Counted from the stretch's first letter, positions 41,878 to 53,173 are shown. The stretch: 64,000 nt of DNA from Synechococcales cyanobacterium CRU_2_2 (GCA_012034805.1 JAAUOP010000008.1:1-64000); one strand, 5' to 3'. Notes: generated by a model from the letters alone, not told the origin. Program-made: numbers and translations.

Positions 41878-41988
41878 TTAGGAACCAGACTGGCGACTCG
41901 CCGTTTGGATATACAAAATGAGCAAAAACACAGTCGGAACCAAAACAAATAGCAAACTCGCAACAAACCCAAGGTCATTAACTTCCAT
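41878..41988 (-). CDS. psbM: Photosystem II reaction center protein PsbM (36 aa)
   Basis: [36 protein letters not shown]; not in the ORF track because of its size. Confidence 0.96.
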   Translation of the reverse strand: MEVNDLGFVASLLFVLVPTVFLLILYIQTASRQSGS

Positions 41989-42118
41989 GAAAGCTTGCCT
42001 CTAGACAAAATCGTTGAAATTTCCCTCAGACTAACATCCCCCTGAGCCCCTCAGGTGTGAAAAGGGGAATGTTTCAAGTTTGCAACATCTCGCCAAAACA
42101 TCCCAGGGCATCGGCCAT

Positions 42119-42421
42119 CTAGCCACCCGGCTTGGTCTTGATACTGACCGGTCCATTCACTAGGGCCTGACAGGCCAAGCGATAATTTTCGGGCTTGCGC
42201 TTGAGCTTGCGTTCCTCAAAGGCCGTCTTGGGCGACAAATTCTCCAGGCCCTCGGTCACCTCCACCAAGCAGGTGGCACATTGGCCATACCCCCCGCAGT
42301 TCGTGAGCTTTCCCATCAGTTTGTAGATATCAACGCCATTTTCTAGCGCCTTGAACCGGAGGTTGGCGCCGTCTGCGGCCACCACCTGCTTGTCCTCATT
42401 TACAAACTTAATCGTGGGCAT
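42119..42421 (-). CDS. [2Fe-2S] ferredoxin-like protein next to psbB
   Basis: [17 protein letters not shown]...RLACQALV cysteine pattern. Confidence 0.9.
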   Translation of the reverse strand: MPTIKFVNEDKQVVAADGANLRFKALENGVDIYKLMGKLTNCGGYGQCATCLVEVTEGLENLSPKTAFEERKLKRKPENYRLACQALVNGPVSIKTKPGG

Positions 42422-42749
42422 CTCACATCCTCAAACTGAACAGACTCAAGCAAAGCAGAAAATCTGCAAACCGCTATGTGGGCTAGGGGCGATCGCCCTC
42501 CCCTGTCTACTCTAGGCCAATGTAACGAAAATTAATAGAACTTCGACCCCCTAGCCCCACCTCTGGAGTGCCAGCGAAATCGCTGAAACCGTCTTGCAAT
42601 CGACCCTCAGACTAGTTACACTCCGTTATACATTTCGACTTTGAGAAATCGTACTCCATAAGTTTCTTTCTCGTTTCTGAGAGGTTTTGCAACCCCAACG
42701 AAATGAGCGAGAGAATTGTAAAAACTCATATCGAGGAGGCGCGTAGTCG

Positions 42750-44270
42750 ATGGGGCTACCTTGGTACCGTGTACATACGGTCGTCCTCAATGACCCAGGA
42801 CGACTGATCTCCGTGCATCTGATGCACACAGCCCTCGTGGCTGGCTGGGCAGGTTCAATGGCACTCTATGAGTTGGCCATTTTTGACCCCAGTGATCCGG
42901 TTCTAAATCCCATGTGGCGTCAGGGCATGTTTGTATTGCCCTTTATGTCTCGCCTGGGTGTAACTGACTCTTGGAACGGCTGGAGCGTCACTGGCGCAAC
43001 GGGCGTGAATCCAGGCTACTGGAGCTTTGAGGGCGTTGCCGCTGCACATATCGTTTTGTCTGGTCTTCTGTTTCTGGCGGCCATTTGGCACTGGGTTTAT
43101 TGGGATCTAGAGCTCTTTACCGATCCTCGGACCGGTGAGTCTGCCCTCGACTTGCCCAAGATGTTCGGCATTCACCTGCTGCTGTCGGGCCTGCTTTGTT
43201 TTGGGTTTGGCGCATTCCATCTCTCGGGCCTCTGGGGGCCAGGGATGTGGGTTTCCGACCCCTACGGCATTACCGGGCATGTTCAGGCGGTGGCCCCTGC
43301 CTGGGGACCAGAGGGGTTCAACCCGTTTAACCCCGGCGGCATTGTGGCGCACCATATTGCGGCGGGCATCGTCGGCATTATTGCCGGTCTGTTCCACCTG
43401 ACGGTGCGTCCCCCAGAGCGCCTCTACCGCGCCCTGCGTATGGGCAACATTGAGACGGTGCTCTCTAGCAGTATCGCAGCTGTGTTCTTTGCGGCTTTTA
43501 TCGTTGCAGGAACCATGTGGTACGGCAACGCTGCGACGCCGATCGAGCTGTTTGGTCCGACCCGTTATCAGTGGGATCAAGGTTACTTCCAACAGGAGAT
43601 GGTTCGTCGCGTCAACCAAGACGTGGCAGCTGGTTCAACGGTAGAAGCAGCTTGGAACAAGATTCCTGAGCGGTTGGCCTTCTACGACTACGTGGGTAAC
43701 AGTCCGGCAAAGGGCGGTTTGTTCCGAACCGGTGCCATGAACAGTGGCGATGGGATTGCTCAATCTTGGCTGGGCCACCCAGTCTTTACGGACAAGGAAG
43801 GTCGCGAGCTATTTGTTCGCCGCCTGCCGAACTTCTTTGAGAACCTGCCGATCGTGCTAACGGACAAAGACGGCATTGTCCGCGCAGACATCCCGTTCCG
43901 TCGTGCCGAGTCTCGCTATTCGTTTGAGGAAACTGGCGTAACAGCCACCTTCTACGGTGGTGCGCTGAATGGTCAGACCTTGACCGATCCTTCTGCGGTG
44001 AAGCGGGCAGCGCGTCGGGCGCAGTTGGGTGAACCCTTTGAGTTCGACACGGAAACGCTCGAATCCGATGGTGTTTTCCGCACGAGTCCTCGTGGCTGGT
44101 TTACCTTTGGTCATGCTTGCTTTGCACTGTTGTTCTTCTTTGGCCACCTCTGGCATGGCTCTCGGACGTTGTTTCGTGATGTCTTTGCCGGTATTGAGGC
44201 TGATTTGGGCGAACAGATCGAGTTTGGCGCGTTCCAGAAATTGGGCGATGCCACGACTCGTAAGGCTTAG
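42750..44270 (+). CDS. psbB: Photosystem II CP47 chlorophyll apoprotein
   Basis: [43 protein letters not shown]... Confidence 0.99.
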   Translation: MGLPWYRVHTVVLNDPGRLISVHLMHTALVAGWAGSMALYELAIFDPSDPVLNPMWRQGMFVLPFMSRLGVTDSWNGWSVTGATGVNPGYWSFEGVAAAHIVLSGLLFLAAIWHWVYWDLELFTDPRTGESALDLPKMFGIHLLLSGLLCFGFGAFHLSGLWGPGMWVSDPYGITGHVQAVAPAWGPEGFNPFNPGGIVAHHIAAGIVGIIAGLFHLTVRPPERLYRALRMGNIETVLSSSIAAVFFAAFIVAGTMWYGNAATPIELFGPTRYQWDQGYFQQEMVRRVNQDVAAGSTVEAAWNKIPERLAFYDYVGNSPAKGGLFRTGAMNSGDGIAQSWLGHPVFTDKEGRELFVRRLPNFFENLPIVLTDKDGIVRADIPFRRAESRYSFEETGVTATFYGGALNGQTLTDPSAVKRAARRAQLGEPFEFDTETLESDGVFRTSPRGWFTFGHACFALLFFFGHLWHGSRTLFRDVFAGIEADLGEQIEFGAFQKLGDATTRKA

Positions 44271-44465
44271 GCTTGCTTTCAAGGTTCACCTTTGGCTGAG
44301 CCACTGAAGATGATGCGAAGATAGGTTCAGAGAGGAAGGAGACCCTTCCTCTCTTTGTTTGAGGTTCGTTTGAGATTTGATTTTTTTTGACTTGTCCACT
44401 GCCCAGGTTTGCACCCATCGGAGCTGCTAAACTTGAGGCAACAGTAGAGCGGGATATTCACTGCT

Positions 44466-44561
44466 ATGGAAAGCGTCATTTACATTCTGGTTGTGACGGG
44501 TGCGTTGGCGACGATCTTTTTTGCGATCGCCTTCCGCGAGCCCCCCAAGATCGGCAAATAG
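44466..44561 (+). CDS. psbT: Photosystem II protein PsbT (31 aa)
   Basis: MESVIYILVVTGALATIFFAIAFREPPKIGK directly downstream of psbB. Confidence 0.97.
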   Translation: MESVIYILVVTGALATIFFAIAFREPPKIGK

Positions 44562-44632
44562 CGAACTGCTTGATAGGGGAGCACCGTGTTTTGTCTCCCG
44601 AAAGCATTTTTTGCCTCGCATTTGCGTCTCAT

Positions 44633-44683
44633 ATTCAAACACAAAGCCTCCCAGCTTCGGTTCGGAGGTCTTTGTGTTTGAAT
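44633..44683. terminator. Long stem-loop between psbT and nrdR (possible terminator/processing hairpin)
   Basis: ATTCAAACACAAAGcCTCC-loop-GGAGGtCTTTGTGTTTGAAT, ~19 bp stem with one irregularity. Confidence 0.65.
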
Positions 44684-44833
44684 ACTTTGACCTATGCTGT
44701 CTGCAGGGCCAGTGGTCAGAATTCAAGCATTTGGATTGAACGATCTAAATATTAAAAATACTAAAACGCCCCAAATACCGAAACGTTGTCCGATACACAG
44801 CTGTGTTTGCCCAGTTGCATTTTTTCGAGGCCT

Positions 44834-45355
44834 ATGCACTGCACCGTCTGCTCTCACACCGATAGCCGGGTTCTAGAATCTCGCTCCGCTGAGTCGGGAC
44901 GCAGTGTGCGCAGACGCCGGGAGTGCCTGAAGTGCGGCCATCGCTTTACCACCTACGAGCGCATTGAATTTGTCCCGATCACGGTGATCAAACGCAACGG
45001 CGATCGCCAATCCTTCGACAGCTCTAAACTCCTCCAAGGGATTGCCCGAGCCTGCGAGAAAACCAGCGTCTCTCCCCAAGAGCAGCAGCGCATCGTCGCC
45101 GATGTAGCCGCTGACATCCAGCAGCGAACCCTGAGGGAAATTGCTAGCACCGGAATCGGAGACTTGGTACTGCAAGAGTTGCGGCCTCTAAGCGAAGTCG
45201 CTTATGTCCGGTTTGCCTCCGTTTATCGCAAATTCCAGGGCATTCGTGACTTTGTTGAAACCCTTGACCAGTTACGCGAGTCCAGACCTGTCCCCGCAGA
45301 AACCACTGCCCCGACTCCCCAGAGCATCACCTCAACCACCGCCGTGGGTTCATGA
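44834..45355 (+). CDS. nrdR: Transcriptional regulator NrdR
   Basis: [45 protein letters not shown]. Confidence 0.97.
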   Translation: MHCTVCSHTDSRVLESRSAESGRSVRRRRECLKCGHRFTTYERIEFVPITVIKRNGDRQSFDSSKLLQGIARACEKTSVSPQEQQRIVADVAADIQQRTLREIASTGIGDLVLQELRPLSEVAYVRFASVYRKFQGIRDFVETLDQLRESRPVPAETTAPTPQSITSTTAVGS

Positions 45356-45561
45356 GGCGCTCAATCGACATAAAGATTGGGGATGATACTTTGAGTTTCA
45401 TCCAGTTTTCGTTATGATGGAAAATCTGGAATAAAACTCATCGTGAGGTAGTTCATCTGTGCCGCGAGGCTGGCCGTCGCGCTTGTGCAGAATGTCTAAC
45501 CTCGTTCTCGATGCAAATTTTGTACAGCTTAGACACGGAGACTCCCCAGGAAACCCTTAGC

Positions 45562-46598
45562 ATGGCCAATCAGGAAACCGCCACCGCGGACATCGGTTTT
45601 ACTCTCGACGATTTCGCAGCCCTACTCGACAAGTACGATTACCACTTTAACCCCGGCGATATCGTCGCCGGTACAGTGTTTAGCCTAGAACCTCGCGGTG
45701 CGCTCATCGACATTGGTGCGAAAACAGCGGCTTATATCCCCATCCAGGAAATGTCCATTAACCGAGTGGATGCTCCGGATGAGGTCTTGCAATCCAACGA
45801 AACCCGCGAATTTTTCATTCTCACCGACGAAAATGAAGACGGTCAACTGACACTCTCCATTCGCCGAATTGAATACATGCGTGCCTGGGAACGGGTTCGT
45901 CAGCTCCAGACCGAGGATGCCACCGTTCGTTCTGCGGTATTTGCACCAACCGAGGTGGAGCCTTGGTGCGCATCGAAGGGTTGCGCGGTTTCATTCCCGG
46001 CTCCCACATCAGCACCCGCAAGCCGAAGGAAGACCTGGTTGCAGAAGAGTTGCCGCTCAAGTTTCTGGAAGTGGACGAAGATCGCAACCGTTTGGTCTTG
46101 AGCCATCGGCGGGCCTTGGTCGAGCGCAAGATGAACCGCCTGGAAGTGGGCGAAGTTGTCATTGGTACAGTGCGTGGGATTAAGCCCTACGGTGCCTTCA
46201 TCGACATCGGCGGCGTCAGTGGCCTGCTGCACATCTCCGAGATTTCCCACGATCACATCGAAACGCCCCACAATGTTTTCAATGTGAACGATGAAGTCAA
46301 GGTGATGATCATTGACTTGGATGCCGAGCGGGGGCGTATCTCGCTTTCAACCAAGCAGCTTGAGCCGGAACCCGGTGATATGGTCAAGAATCCTCAGGTT
46401 GTCTATGACAAGGCTGAAGAAATGGCTGAGAAATATCGTGAGCAATTGCGCATGAAGGCCGAGGGGATTGATCCCAATAGTATTCAGCCTGCTGAGGGCT
46501 ATGACGTAGAGCCGGATCAAGAGCTGGATGAGCAGGCAGCTGAACTGTCCGATGATTCGAATGGTGATGATTCGAATGGTGATGATTCGGAAGAGTAA
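45562..46598 (+). CDS. rpsA: 30S ribosomal protein S1 (frameshifted in this sequence)
   Basis: S1 domains FNPGDIVAGTVFSLEPRGALIDIGAKTAAYIP and LEVGEVVIGTVRGIKPYGAFIDIGGVSGLLHISE. One extra A near 45945 restores VFATNRGGALVRIEGLRGFIPGSH. Confidence 0.95.
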
Positions 46599-46773
46599 AT
46601 CGGATCGGATTTCTGGTTTAAAGTGCCGGGTTTGAGAATGACCCTTTGCTCCCGTCCTTGGCCTCATCTGAGACCAAGGATTTTTGTTTGTAAAACTGTT
46701 GGTTGAACCCGATAAAGTTTTTGACCAGGCAAGTTCAATTGGGAATTTGCCTCAAAGATAAAGGAAAACATTC

Positions 46774-47511
46774 ATGGCGACCCTTCGTTGCGGCCCCCGT
46801 CTCTATTCCAATATTGAGGCGGTTTTGTTTGATAAAGACGGTACGTTGGCAGACTCAGCACCTTATCTGATTCAGTTGGGTCAGCATCGTGCCCAGGCGC
46901 TGGAGGCTCAAGCTCCCGGTGTGGAGAGCAGTTTGCTGCGGGCGTTTGGCTTGCAGGGCGGGCAACTTAATCCGGCGGGTTTGTTGGCGGTCGCTTCTCG
47001 GGCGCAAACTCAGACGGCAGCGGCGGCCTTGGTGGCGGCAATGGGGTATGACTGGCATGGGGCGATCGCGATCGCCCAAGCTGCCTTCGAAGCCGCCGAC
47101 ACCCAGATGCCACGCAAGGCTGAATCGACCACGCTGTTTCCTGAGGCTCGACCTTTGCTGGCGCAATTAGCCCAGGCTCAGGTCAAGGTCGGGGTAATTT
47201 CTGCGGACGTGACTGCAAATATTGACGATTTTCTGGGTCACCATGGGCTGACGGAGCAGGTCGCGCTGGTTTGGGGCAATGACTGTCATCCGGCCAAACC
47301 GGATCCGCTGGCGTATGTCGCGGTCTGCGAAATGCTGGGGGTTGCTCCGGCTCAGACGCTGATGTTAGGGGATGCGGCGGGGGATTTGAGTATGGCGACG
47401 GGGGCGGGGGCGGCGGGGGCGATCGGGGTGTTGTGGGGATGGGAGGGGTTGGGGGCGATCGCCGGAGCTGACCTCTTGCTTCACTATTGGCATGAGCTGG
47501 AGGTTGTTTAA
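46774..47511 (+). CDS. HAD family hydrolase
   Basis: AVLFDKDGTLADS, GVISADVT, GDAAGDLSMA. Confidence 0.9.
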   Translation: MATLRCGPRLYSNIEAVLFDKDGTLADSAPYLIQLGQHRAQALEAQAPGVESSLLRAFGLQGGQLNPAGLLAVASRAQTQTAAAALVAAMGYDWHGAIAIAQAAFEAADTQMPRKAESTTLFPEARPLLAQLAQAQVKVGVISADVTANIDDFLGHHGLTEQVALVWGNDCHPAKPDPLAYVAVCEMLGVAPAQTLMLGDAAGDLSMATGAGAAGAIGVLWGWEGLGAIAGADLLLHYWHELEVV

Positions 47512-47561
47512 GCGTAACCGTTCTTGAGATTGTTAACAAAGCCAGCAAGACGCAGTCACTT

Positions 47562-48077
47562 CTAGCCATTTGAGCATTTTGGCTTAGTTGCCGATTCGGA
47601 AATTCTCCCTTGCTGCAAGTCTTGAAGTACGGCCCAAAACAGCCAAATTGAGATGGCTAAACCAATTGTGAAACTGATTGCCAGATCTAGCGGTTTGAAG
47701 AGGTTTTGGTCATAGGCAATCCCATAAACCCAAATGCTGAGCGGCAACATTAAAAATAATCCCGTCCAACTGCCTGGTCTGATTTGTCCCATTTTCCAAC
47801 TCAATCCCAGATGGTCGAGCAATGGATGCGTTACCCCCACCGCAGGTAGAATGCCACTGACGATCGGCAAGTGCCAGCCGATCGCTGCGAGGACAATCGC
47901 AAAGATAAAGATTGGGACATTGTCTAAAAACAGTGCCCGATTGAAGACAACCGCTTGCCAATCGGGTTTGCGCTGTTCATAGTCTGGTAGCCAAGCTTCG
48001 GCGATCGTATGCAGGATCAGGGCGATCGCCACCAGCCATATTGCTAAGTCTTTTAATGCCAAGTCTTTTAATGCCAT
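47562..48077 (-). CDS. Membrane protein, possibly HXXEE-like
   Basis: Multi-helix hydrophobic ORF with LHTIAEAW and HPLLDHLG motifs. Confidence 0.6.
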   Translation of the reverse strand: MALKDLALKDLAIWLVAIALILHTIAEAWLPDYEQRKPDWQAVVFNRALFLDNVPIFIFAIVLAAIGWHLPIVSGILPAVGVTHPLLDHLGLSWKMGQIRPGSWTGLFLMLPLSIWVYGIAYDQNLFKPLDLAISFTIGLAISIWLFWAVLQDLQQGRISESATKPKCSNG

Positions 48078-48099
48078 GATCCTCTACGCTCCTAACATC

Positions 48100-48759
48100 T
48101 TACCCAGTTGCTAATAGCCGTTCTAGCCCGTCCAAGACCATATTTAACCCAAACTCAAACTCATGTAACCCATCGTATCGTCGCTCCATCACCTCGATCG
48201 TTAACCAATGCATATTCGGATATAGCTCCGCCGGAATCAACCCCTCCCCCATCTTGGCCGCCTCCGCATAATCCTCCGGCTCAAACGGAAACTTCAACTC
48301 CTGCATCGTAAACCCATAAATGTGACTATCTATCGCATTCCAAGCATGGTCCGCCATCACCAACGAAAATCCTCCTGCGTGTAAACAGCCCAGGGTCGCA
48401 TCGATATACCGCAACATCATTGGCCCTACATTCACTCGCGACATTAAGGCGATCGCCGCCCAAGGATGCCGCAATAGGACCTCATGGGCCACGATCGCCC
48501 GCCGCCGCATTTCCCCCTGCCAAGCCTTACCGACCTCCGGCACCGCCATTTTCTCTACCACCAACTCCACCATCCCATCAATCAAATCCTCCTTATTGGC
48601 CACGTGGTTGTACAGCGACATCGCCTGCACGCCCAAGCCCTGGGCCACCTTGCGCATCGACAACCCCTCCAATCCCTCCCGATCGGCCAGATCCAACGCC
48701 GATCGCAAAATCCGCGTCCGACTCAACGCCAATGACTGAATATCCTGCCGCTTTGCCAT
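48100..48759 (-). CDS. TetR/AcrR family transcriptional regulator
   Basis: N-terminal HTH RILRSALDLADREGLEGLSMRKVAQGLGVQAMSLYNHVANKEDLIDGM. Confidence 0.92.
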   Translation of the reverse strand: MAKRQDIQSLALSRTRILRSALDLADREGLEGLSMRKVAQGLGVQAMSLYNHVANKEDLIDGMVELVVEKMAVPEVGKAWQGEMRRRAIVAHEVLLRHPWAAIALMSRVNVGPMMLRYIDATLGCLHAGGFSLVMADHAWNAIDSHIYGFTMQELKFPFEPEDYAEAAKMGEGLIPAELYPNMHWLTIEVMERRYDGLHEFEFGLNMVLDGLERLLATG

Positions 48760-48798
48760 TTGTGCTTGCCTCAACCCCATCGCCGTTATCTTGACAAA

Positions 48799-48829
48799 CT
48801 TACAGCGTAAGCTAAACTTACAGTGTAAG
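48799..48829. promoter_or_regulatory. Paired palindromic operator (CTTACAGCGTAAG / CTTACAGTGTAAG), probable TetR site
   Basis: Two 13-bp palindromes, centres 18 bp apart, in the divergent intergenic region between tetR and the MDR gene. Confidence 0.75.
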
Positions 48830-48853
48830 TCTATGCTCTTCAAAGGCGACCCC

Positions 48854-49825
48854 ATGAAAGCGATCGTGCAAACGGTTTATGGCTCACCGGATGTGCTGCA
48901 ATTGGCTGAGGTCAGCCTGCCCAGGGTTCCTGACAATGGCGTACTGGTCAAAGTCCACGCCACCTCCGTCAATGCCGGTGACTGGTACCTGATGCGCGGC
49001 AGTCCCTTTTTTGTGCGCCTGATGTTTGGGGGATTACGCAAACCCAAGATTCCAACGTTGGGCATGGATGTGGCCGGTACCGTGGCAGCTGTTGGCCGAT
49101 CGGTGACACAATTTAAGCCCGGTGATGCGGTCTTTGGAGATACCTCCGAAGCGGGGTTTGGCGGGTTTGCCGAATATGTTTGCGCCCCAGAATCTACCTT
49201 TGTCCATAAGCCCAATCAGATTTCCTTTGCAGCGGCTGGCACTGTTCCCGTTGCGGCTGTAACGGCACTCCAAGGACTGCGCGACTGTGGCCATATTCAA
49301 CCGGGTCAAACGGTTTTAATCAATGGTGCATCTAGCGGGGTTGGCACCTTTGCAGTTCAGCTTGCCAAGGCCTTTGGTGCGGAGGTTCATGCCCTATGTA
49401 GCACCGAAAAAATGCCGATCGTCCGTCAACTCGGTGCGGATCAAGTCATCGATTATAGGCAAACCGATATTACCCAAACGTCAGTTCAATACGATTTGAT
49501 TTTTGATGCCGCTGCCTATCGATCGGTTTTCCACTACTTTTCTATTTTGAAACCCCAGGGCACCTATGTTTTAGTGGGTGGATCGATCGGGCGATTGCTC
49601 CGATTGATGCTGTTTGGTGGTTTGATTTCACGCCTACGCCCCCAAACGATAAAGGTCTTGTCCGTCAAACCGAATCAAGCGGATTTATTGGTTCTCTGTG
49701 ACCTTCTGGCAGCGGGAAAGATTAAACCAGCGATCGATCGCACCTACTCACTCAGCGAAGTTCCGATCGCCATTCGCGAACTTGAACAACGTCAGGTAAC
49801 TGGGAAAATTGCGATCGTAATTTAA
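48854..49825 (+). CDS. NAD(P)-dependent MDR-family alcohol dehydrogenase/quinone oxidoreductase
   Basis: MKAIVQTVYGSPDVLQLAEVSLPRV, VLINGASSGVGTFAVQLAKAFGAEV. Confidence 0.92.
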   Translation: MKAIVQTVYGSPDVLQLAEVSLPRVPDNGVLVKVHATSVNAGDWYLMRGSPFFVRLMFGGLRKPKIPTLGMDVAGTVAAVGRSVTQFKPGDAVFGDTSEAGFGGFAEYVCAPESTFVHKPNQISFAAAGTVPVAAVTALQGLRDCGHIQPGQTVLINGASSGVGTFAVQLAKAFGAEVHALCSTEKMPIVRQLGADQVIDYRQTDITQTSVQYDLIFDAAAYRSVFHYFSILKPQGTYVLVGGSIGRLLRLMLFGGLISRLRPQTIKVLSVKPNQADLLVLCDLLAAGKIKPAIDRTYSLSEVPIAIRELEQRQVTGKIAIVI

Positions 49826-49900
49826 CCAGATCGTGATTTTCAAGAATTTAATTGAAGTTGATGTCTTGAATGTTGGTTTCTGGAAGATTATCTTACTAGC

Positions 49901-50449
49901 CTAACGATTCGCAATGTTCTCGATTGCGCTAAGCGATTCATCACACCAAGCCACCCAATCCTCTTGATAGCGAATTGCTCGTCGGATAATTAGATGCATA
50001 TAGAGATCTTTTAGCTCTAAAGATGCGGCATGGTTGGCAAAATGTTCATCCATTTTTCTCGCCTGTTGCGCCATGTCCGCATGGAGCTTTCGTCGTCGCG
50101 TAATTTCGTGAATGATGATCGTCGGTGATACAAGATGCCCAGCCAATCCCATCACACCCAAATCTTCCCGAATGGCCGTCGGTTCCGTCGGTTGGGTTAA
50201 CCAATCCGTGAGCTCTTGCTGCCCCTGTGACGTGATGGAATAGATTTTCTTATCTAACCGACCGGACTGGGGAATCGCCTGATAGGTGACGTGACCTTGC
50301 TGCTCCAGCTTGGTCAGTTCGCTGTAGATCTGCTGCTGACTGGCTTTCCAAAAACATCCCCCAAATCCCTCCGCAAATTCCTTCGCGATTTCATAGCCAC
50401 TGAGGGGAGTCCGCGACAAAAAAGCCAGGATTGTATGCTTGAGCGCCAT
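49901..50449 (-). CDS. PadR family transcriptional regulator
   Basis: LKHTILAFLSRTPLSGYEIAKEF...QQIYSELTKLEQQGHVTY...GRLDKKIYSITSQGQQELTDWL. Confidence 0.92.
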   Translation of the reverse strand: MALKHTILAFLSRTPLSGYEIAKEFAEGFGGCFWKASQQQIYSELTKLEQQGHVTYQAIPQSGRLDKKIYSITSQGQQELTDWLTQPTEPTAIREDLGVMGLAGHLVSPTIIIHEITRRRKLHADMAQQARKMDEHFANHAASLELKDLYMHLIIRRAIRYQEDWVAWCDESLSAIENIANR

Positions 50450-50532
50450 AGACGGACATGTTAACGGATGGGGACAAAATTTGCTTGACGGAGGTGAGAC
50501 CTTGAGTTTACCTTAATCCTTGTACTCAAAAA

Positions 50533-50558
50533 ATTGAATACAAATAGTAGTATTCAAT
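50533..50558. promoter_or_regulatory. Inverted repeat ATTGAATAC-N8-GTATTCAAT, probable PadR operator
   Basis: Perfect 9-bp arms between the divergent padR and SDR genes. Confidence 0.7.
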
Positions 50559-50570
50559 AAAAGGAATAGT

Positions 50571-51368
50571 ATGCGTAGTCAGCGGCAACAGCAGCTACTG
50601 AGCCAGTATGGGGCTTGGGCGATCGTCACCGGCGCGTCCTCCGGCATTGGCCGTGCGATGGCGTTGCAGTTGGCTGAGGCGGGGTTGCATCTCGTTTTGG
50701 TCGCCCGGAGCCAAGCGGTATTAGAAGCCATGGCTGAGGACTATCGCGATCGCCATGGGATTCAGGTACGGGTGCTGGCCCTAGATTTATCACAGGCGGC
50801 GACTGTTGCCACGGTGGTGGCGCAGACCCAGGATTTGGCGGTTGGATTGTTGATTGCGGCGGCTGGATTTGGTACCTCGGGGGCTTGGCTCAAGTCCCAG
50901 ATCCCTCAAGAATTGGACATGCTACAGGTTAATTGCCGATCGCTGCTGGAATTGACCTGGCACTTCTCCCAGCGATTTGCCCAACAGCGGCGCGGTGGGA
51001 TTGTGCTCCTCAGTTCGATCGTCGCGTTTCAGGGAGTCCCCTATAGCGCCCATTACGCCGCGACTAAGGCCTATGTTCATTCCTTCGCCGAAGCCTTGGC
51101 CGTGGAACTCGCCCCCCTAGGTGTTGATGTGCTAGCAGCAGCTCCAGGCCCAACGGCTACTGGCTTTGCCGATCGGGCCAGGCTGACCATGGGACAGACC
51201 TTAGATGTTGTCACCGTGGCGCAGAGCATTCTCAAGGCACTGGGGCGTCGGTCAACGGTGCTGCCGGGGTGGTTATCAAAGCTGCTTGCCTATGCGCTAT
51301 GGCCGTTGCCACGCTGGGCCAAGGTGCAGGTGATGGGCCGAGTAATGCAAGGGATGACCCAAAATTGA
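50571..51368 (+). CDS. SDR family oxidoreductase
   Basis: IVTGASSGIGRAMALQLAEAG, YSAHYAATKAYVHSFAEALAVEL. Confidence 0.93.
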   Translation: MRSQRQQQLLSQYGAWAIVTGASSGIGRAMALQLAEAGLHLVLVARSQAVLEAMAEDYRDRHGIQVRVLALDLSQAATVATVVAQTQDLAVGLLIAAAGFGTSGAWLKSQIPQELDMLQVNCRSLLELTWHFSQRFAQQRRGGIVLLSSIVAFQGVPYSAHYAATKAYVHSFAEALAVELAPLGVDVLAAAPGPTATGFADRARLTMGQTLDVVTVAQSILKALGRRSTVLPGWLSKLLAYALWPLPRWAKVQVMGRVMQGMTQN

Positions 51369-51390
51369 AGCCTCAAATTCTAGGAGCACC

Positions 51391-52731
51391 ATGACTCAAC
51401 CACAGGACCATCCAACGATTCAATGGTGGCGCACTCGATCGGCCATGCCGCCAGCCATGGCGGTGGCGATTCCCTTAAATGCGGAGTCACTCCGCGAACT
51501 CTGTTTGGCAGCAGGGGCCGATGATGTTGGATTTGTCGAAATCGATCGACCTGAGCTTGCCGATCAGCGAGCGGATATTCTCGCCGCATTTCCTAAAACA
51601 AAAACCTTAATTAGTTTTGTTTGCCGCATGAATCAGGAAAATGTGCGGACACCCCTTCGATCGATCGCCAATACGGAATTTCATGCCAGTGGTGAAGAGA
51701 TCAATCACGTTGGCCGTGCCATTGTGGAACGACTGACGGCCATCGGTATCCGGGCGTTGAATCCCTCGGTGGCATTTCCCCAGGAGATGGATCGTTTTCC
51801 GGGCAAAATCTGGATTGTCTCCTATAAGCCTGTCGCTGTTGCTGCTGGTTTGGGCCATATCGGACTACATCGCAATGTGATTCATCCCAAGTTTGGTAAC
51901 TTTATCTCCTTGGGCGCTGTGTTGATCGAGACAGCCGTTTCTGCCTACGACCAGCCGATTGACTACAATCCTTGTATTGACTGTAAGCTTTGTGTTGTGG
52001 CTTGTCCAGTCGGGGCGATCGGCATGGATGGTCACTTTAATTTTTCAGCTTGCTATACCCATAATTATCGCGAGTTAATGGGTGGATTTACCGATTGGGC
52101 CGAGACGATCGCCGACAGTAAAAATGCCCGTGCCTATCGCGAAATTTAGCGATGCTGAATCAGCTTCGCTATGGCAAAGTCTATCCTTAAAGCGAACTAT
52201 AAGGCCGCCTATTGCATTGCCGCCTGTCCGGCAGGAGAGGATGTGATTGGGGCATTTCTGCACGATCGTCCAGGGTTTGTTCGGGACGTTGTTAAACCAT
52301 TGCAGGACAAGGTAGAAATGCTTTATGTTGTGCCCGGTTCAGATGCCGAAACCTACGCGGCTAAACGCTTTCCACATAAAACTGTCAAGCGCGTTAGCAG
52401 TGCGATTCGCCCCCAATCGATCGCTGGATTTTTGTTTGGCTTACCGTTGCTATTCCAACGCAACCAGTCCCAGGGTTTGAATGCAACCTATCACTTTACC
52501 TTTACAGGATTAGAACCCTGCTTAGCTACGGTTGTAATTCAATCCAAGACGCTACAGGTACAGCAAGGCCATGTGGGGCAAGCCGATCTGCTGGTCACAG
52601 CCGACAGTCATACCTGGTTGGGGCTTCTCCGGCAGGAGCAGCCTATCTTTTGGGCCTTACTCCGACGCAAAATCCGAATCAAAGGTTCGCTGAAACTACT
52701 TCAGGCATTTGGGCGATGTTTCCCAGCTTAA
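51391..52731 (+). CDS. QueG-like double [4Fe-4S] domain protein with C-terminal SCP2-like region (two frameshifts near 52145 and 52187)
   Basis: CIDCKLCVVACPVGAI, continued by SDAESASLWQSLS / KANYKAAYCIAACPAGEDVIG and ATYHFTFTGLEPCLATVVIQSKTLQVQQG. Confidence 0.8.
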
Positions 52732-52795
52732 TTCGCTGACATCGCGATACATGTCACAATGTTATAACCATGCTATATGTGCCACAATTGAATAT

Positions 52796-53173
52796 ATGAA
52801 TTCTGATATCGTAGCCCAAGTTCGAGCCTGTGAAACCCGCCTTTATGCCGCCATGTTGGCCTCTAATGTGGCCGAATTGGATGCGCTGATTGCTGATGAT
52901 TTGCTGTTTGTCGGGCCATCGGGGGACTTAGCGACCAAAGCGATGGATTTGGAGCTGCATCGTACGGGTGTCACACAGTTTCATGAGTTAGTACCCCAGG
53001 ATTTAGACATTCGGATTTGGAGTGAGCAAGGGGCGATCGCAGTGGTCAAAATCTTCCTCCGTGGTACCTATTTGGGCAATGACTTTGCGGGTGATTTCCG
53101 CTATCTACGAGTTTGGCGGAAGGGTGAAATGGGTTGGCAAGTCGTCGGGGGCAGTGTTAGTACGATCGCGTGA
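52796..53173 (+). CDS. NTF2-like / DUF4440 family protein
   Basis: RLYAAMLASNVAELDALIADDLLFVGPSGDLATKAMDLELHRTG... Confidence 0.82.
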   Translation: MNSDIVAQVRACETRLYAAMLASNVAELDALIADDLLFVGPSGDLATKAMDLELHRTGVTQFHELVPQDLDIRIWSEQGAIAVVKIFLRGTYLGNDFAGDFRYLRVWRKGEMGWQVVGGSVSTIA

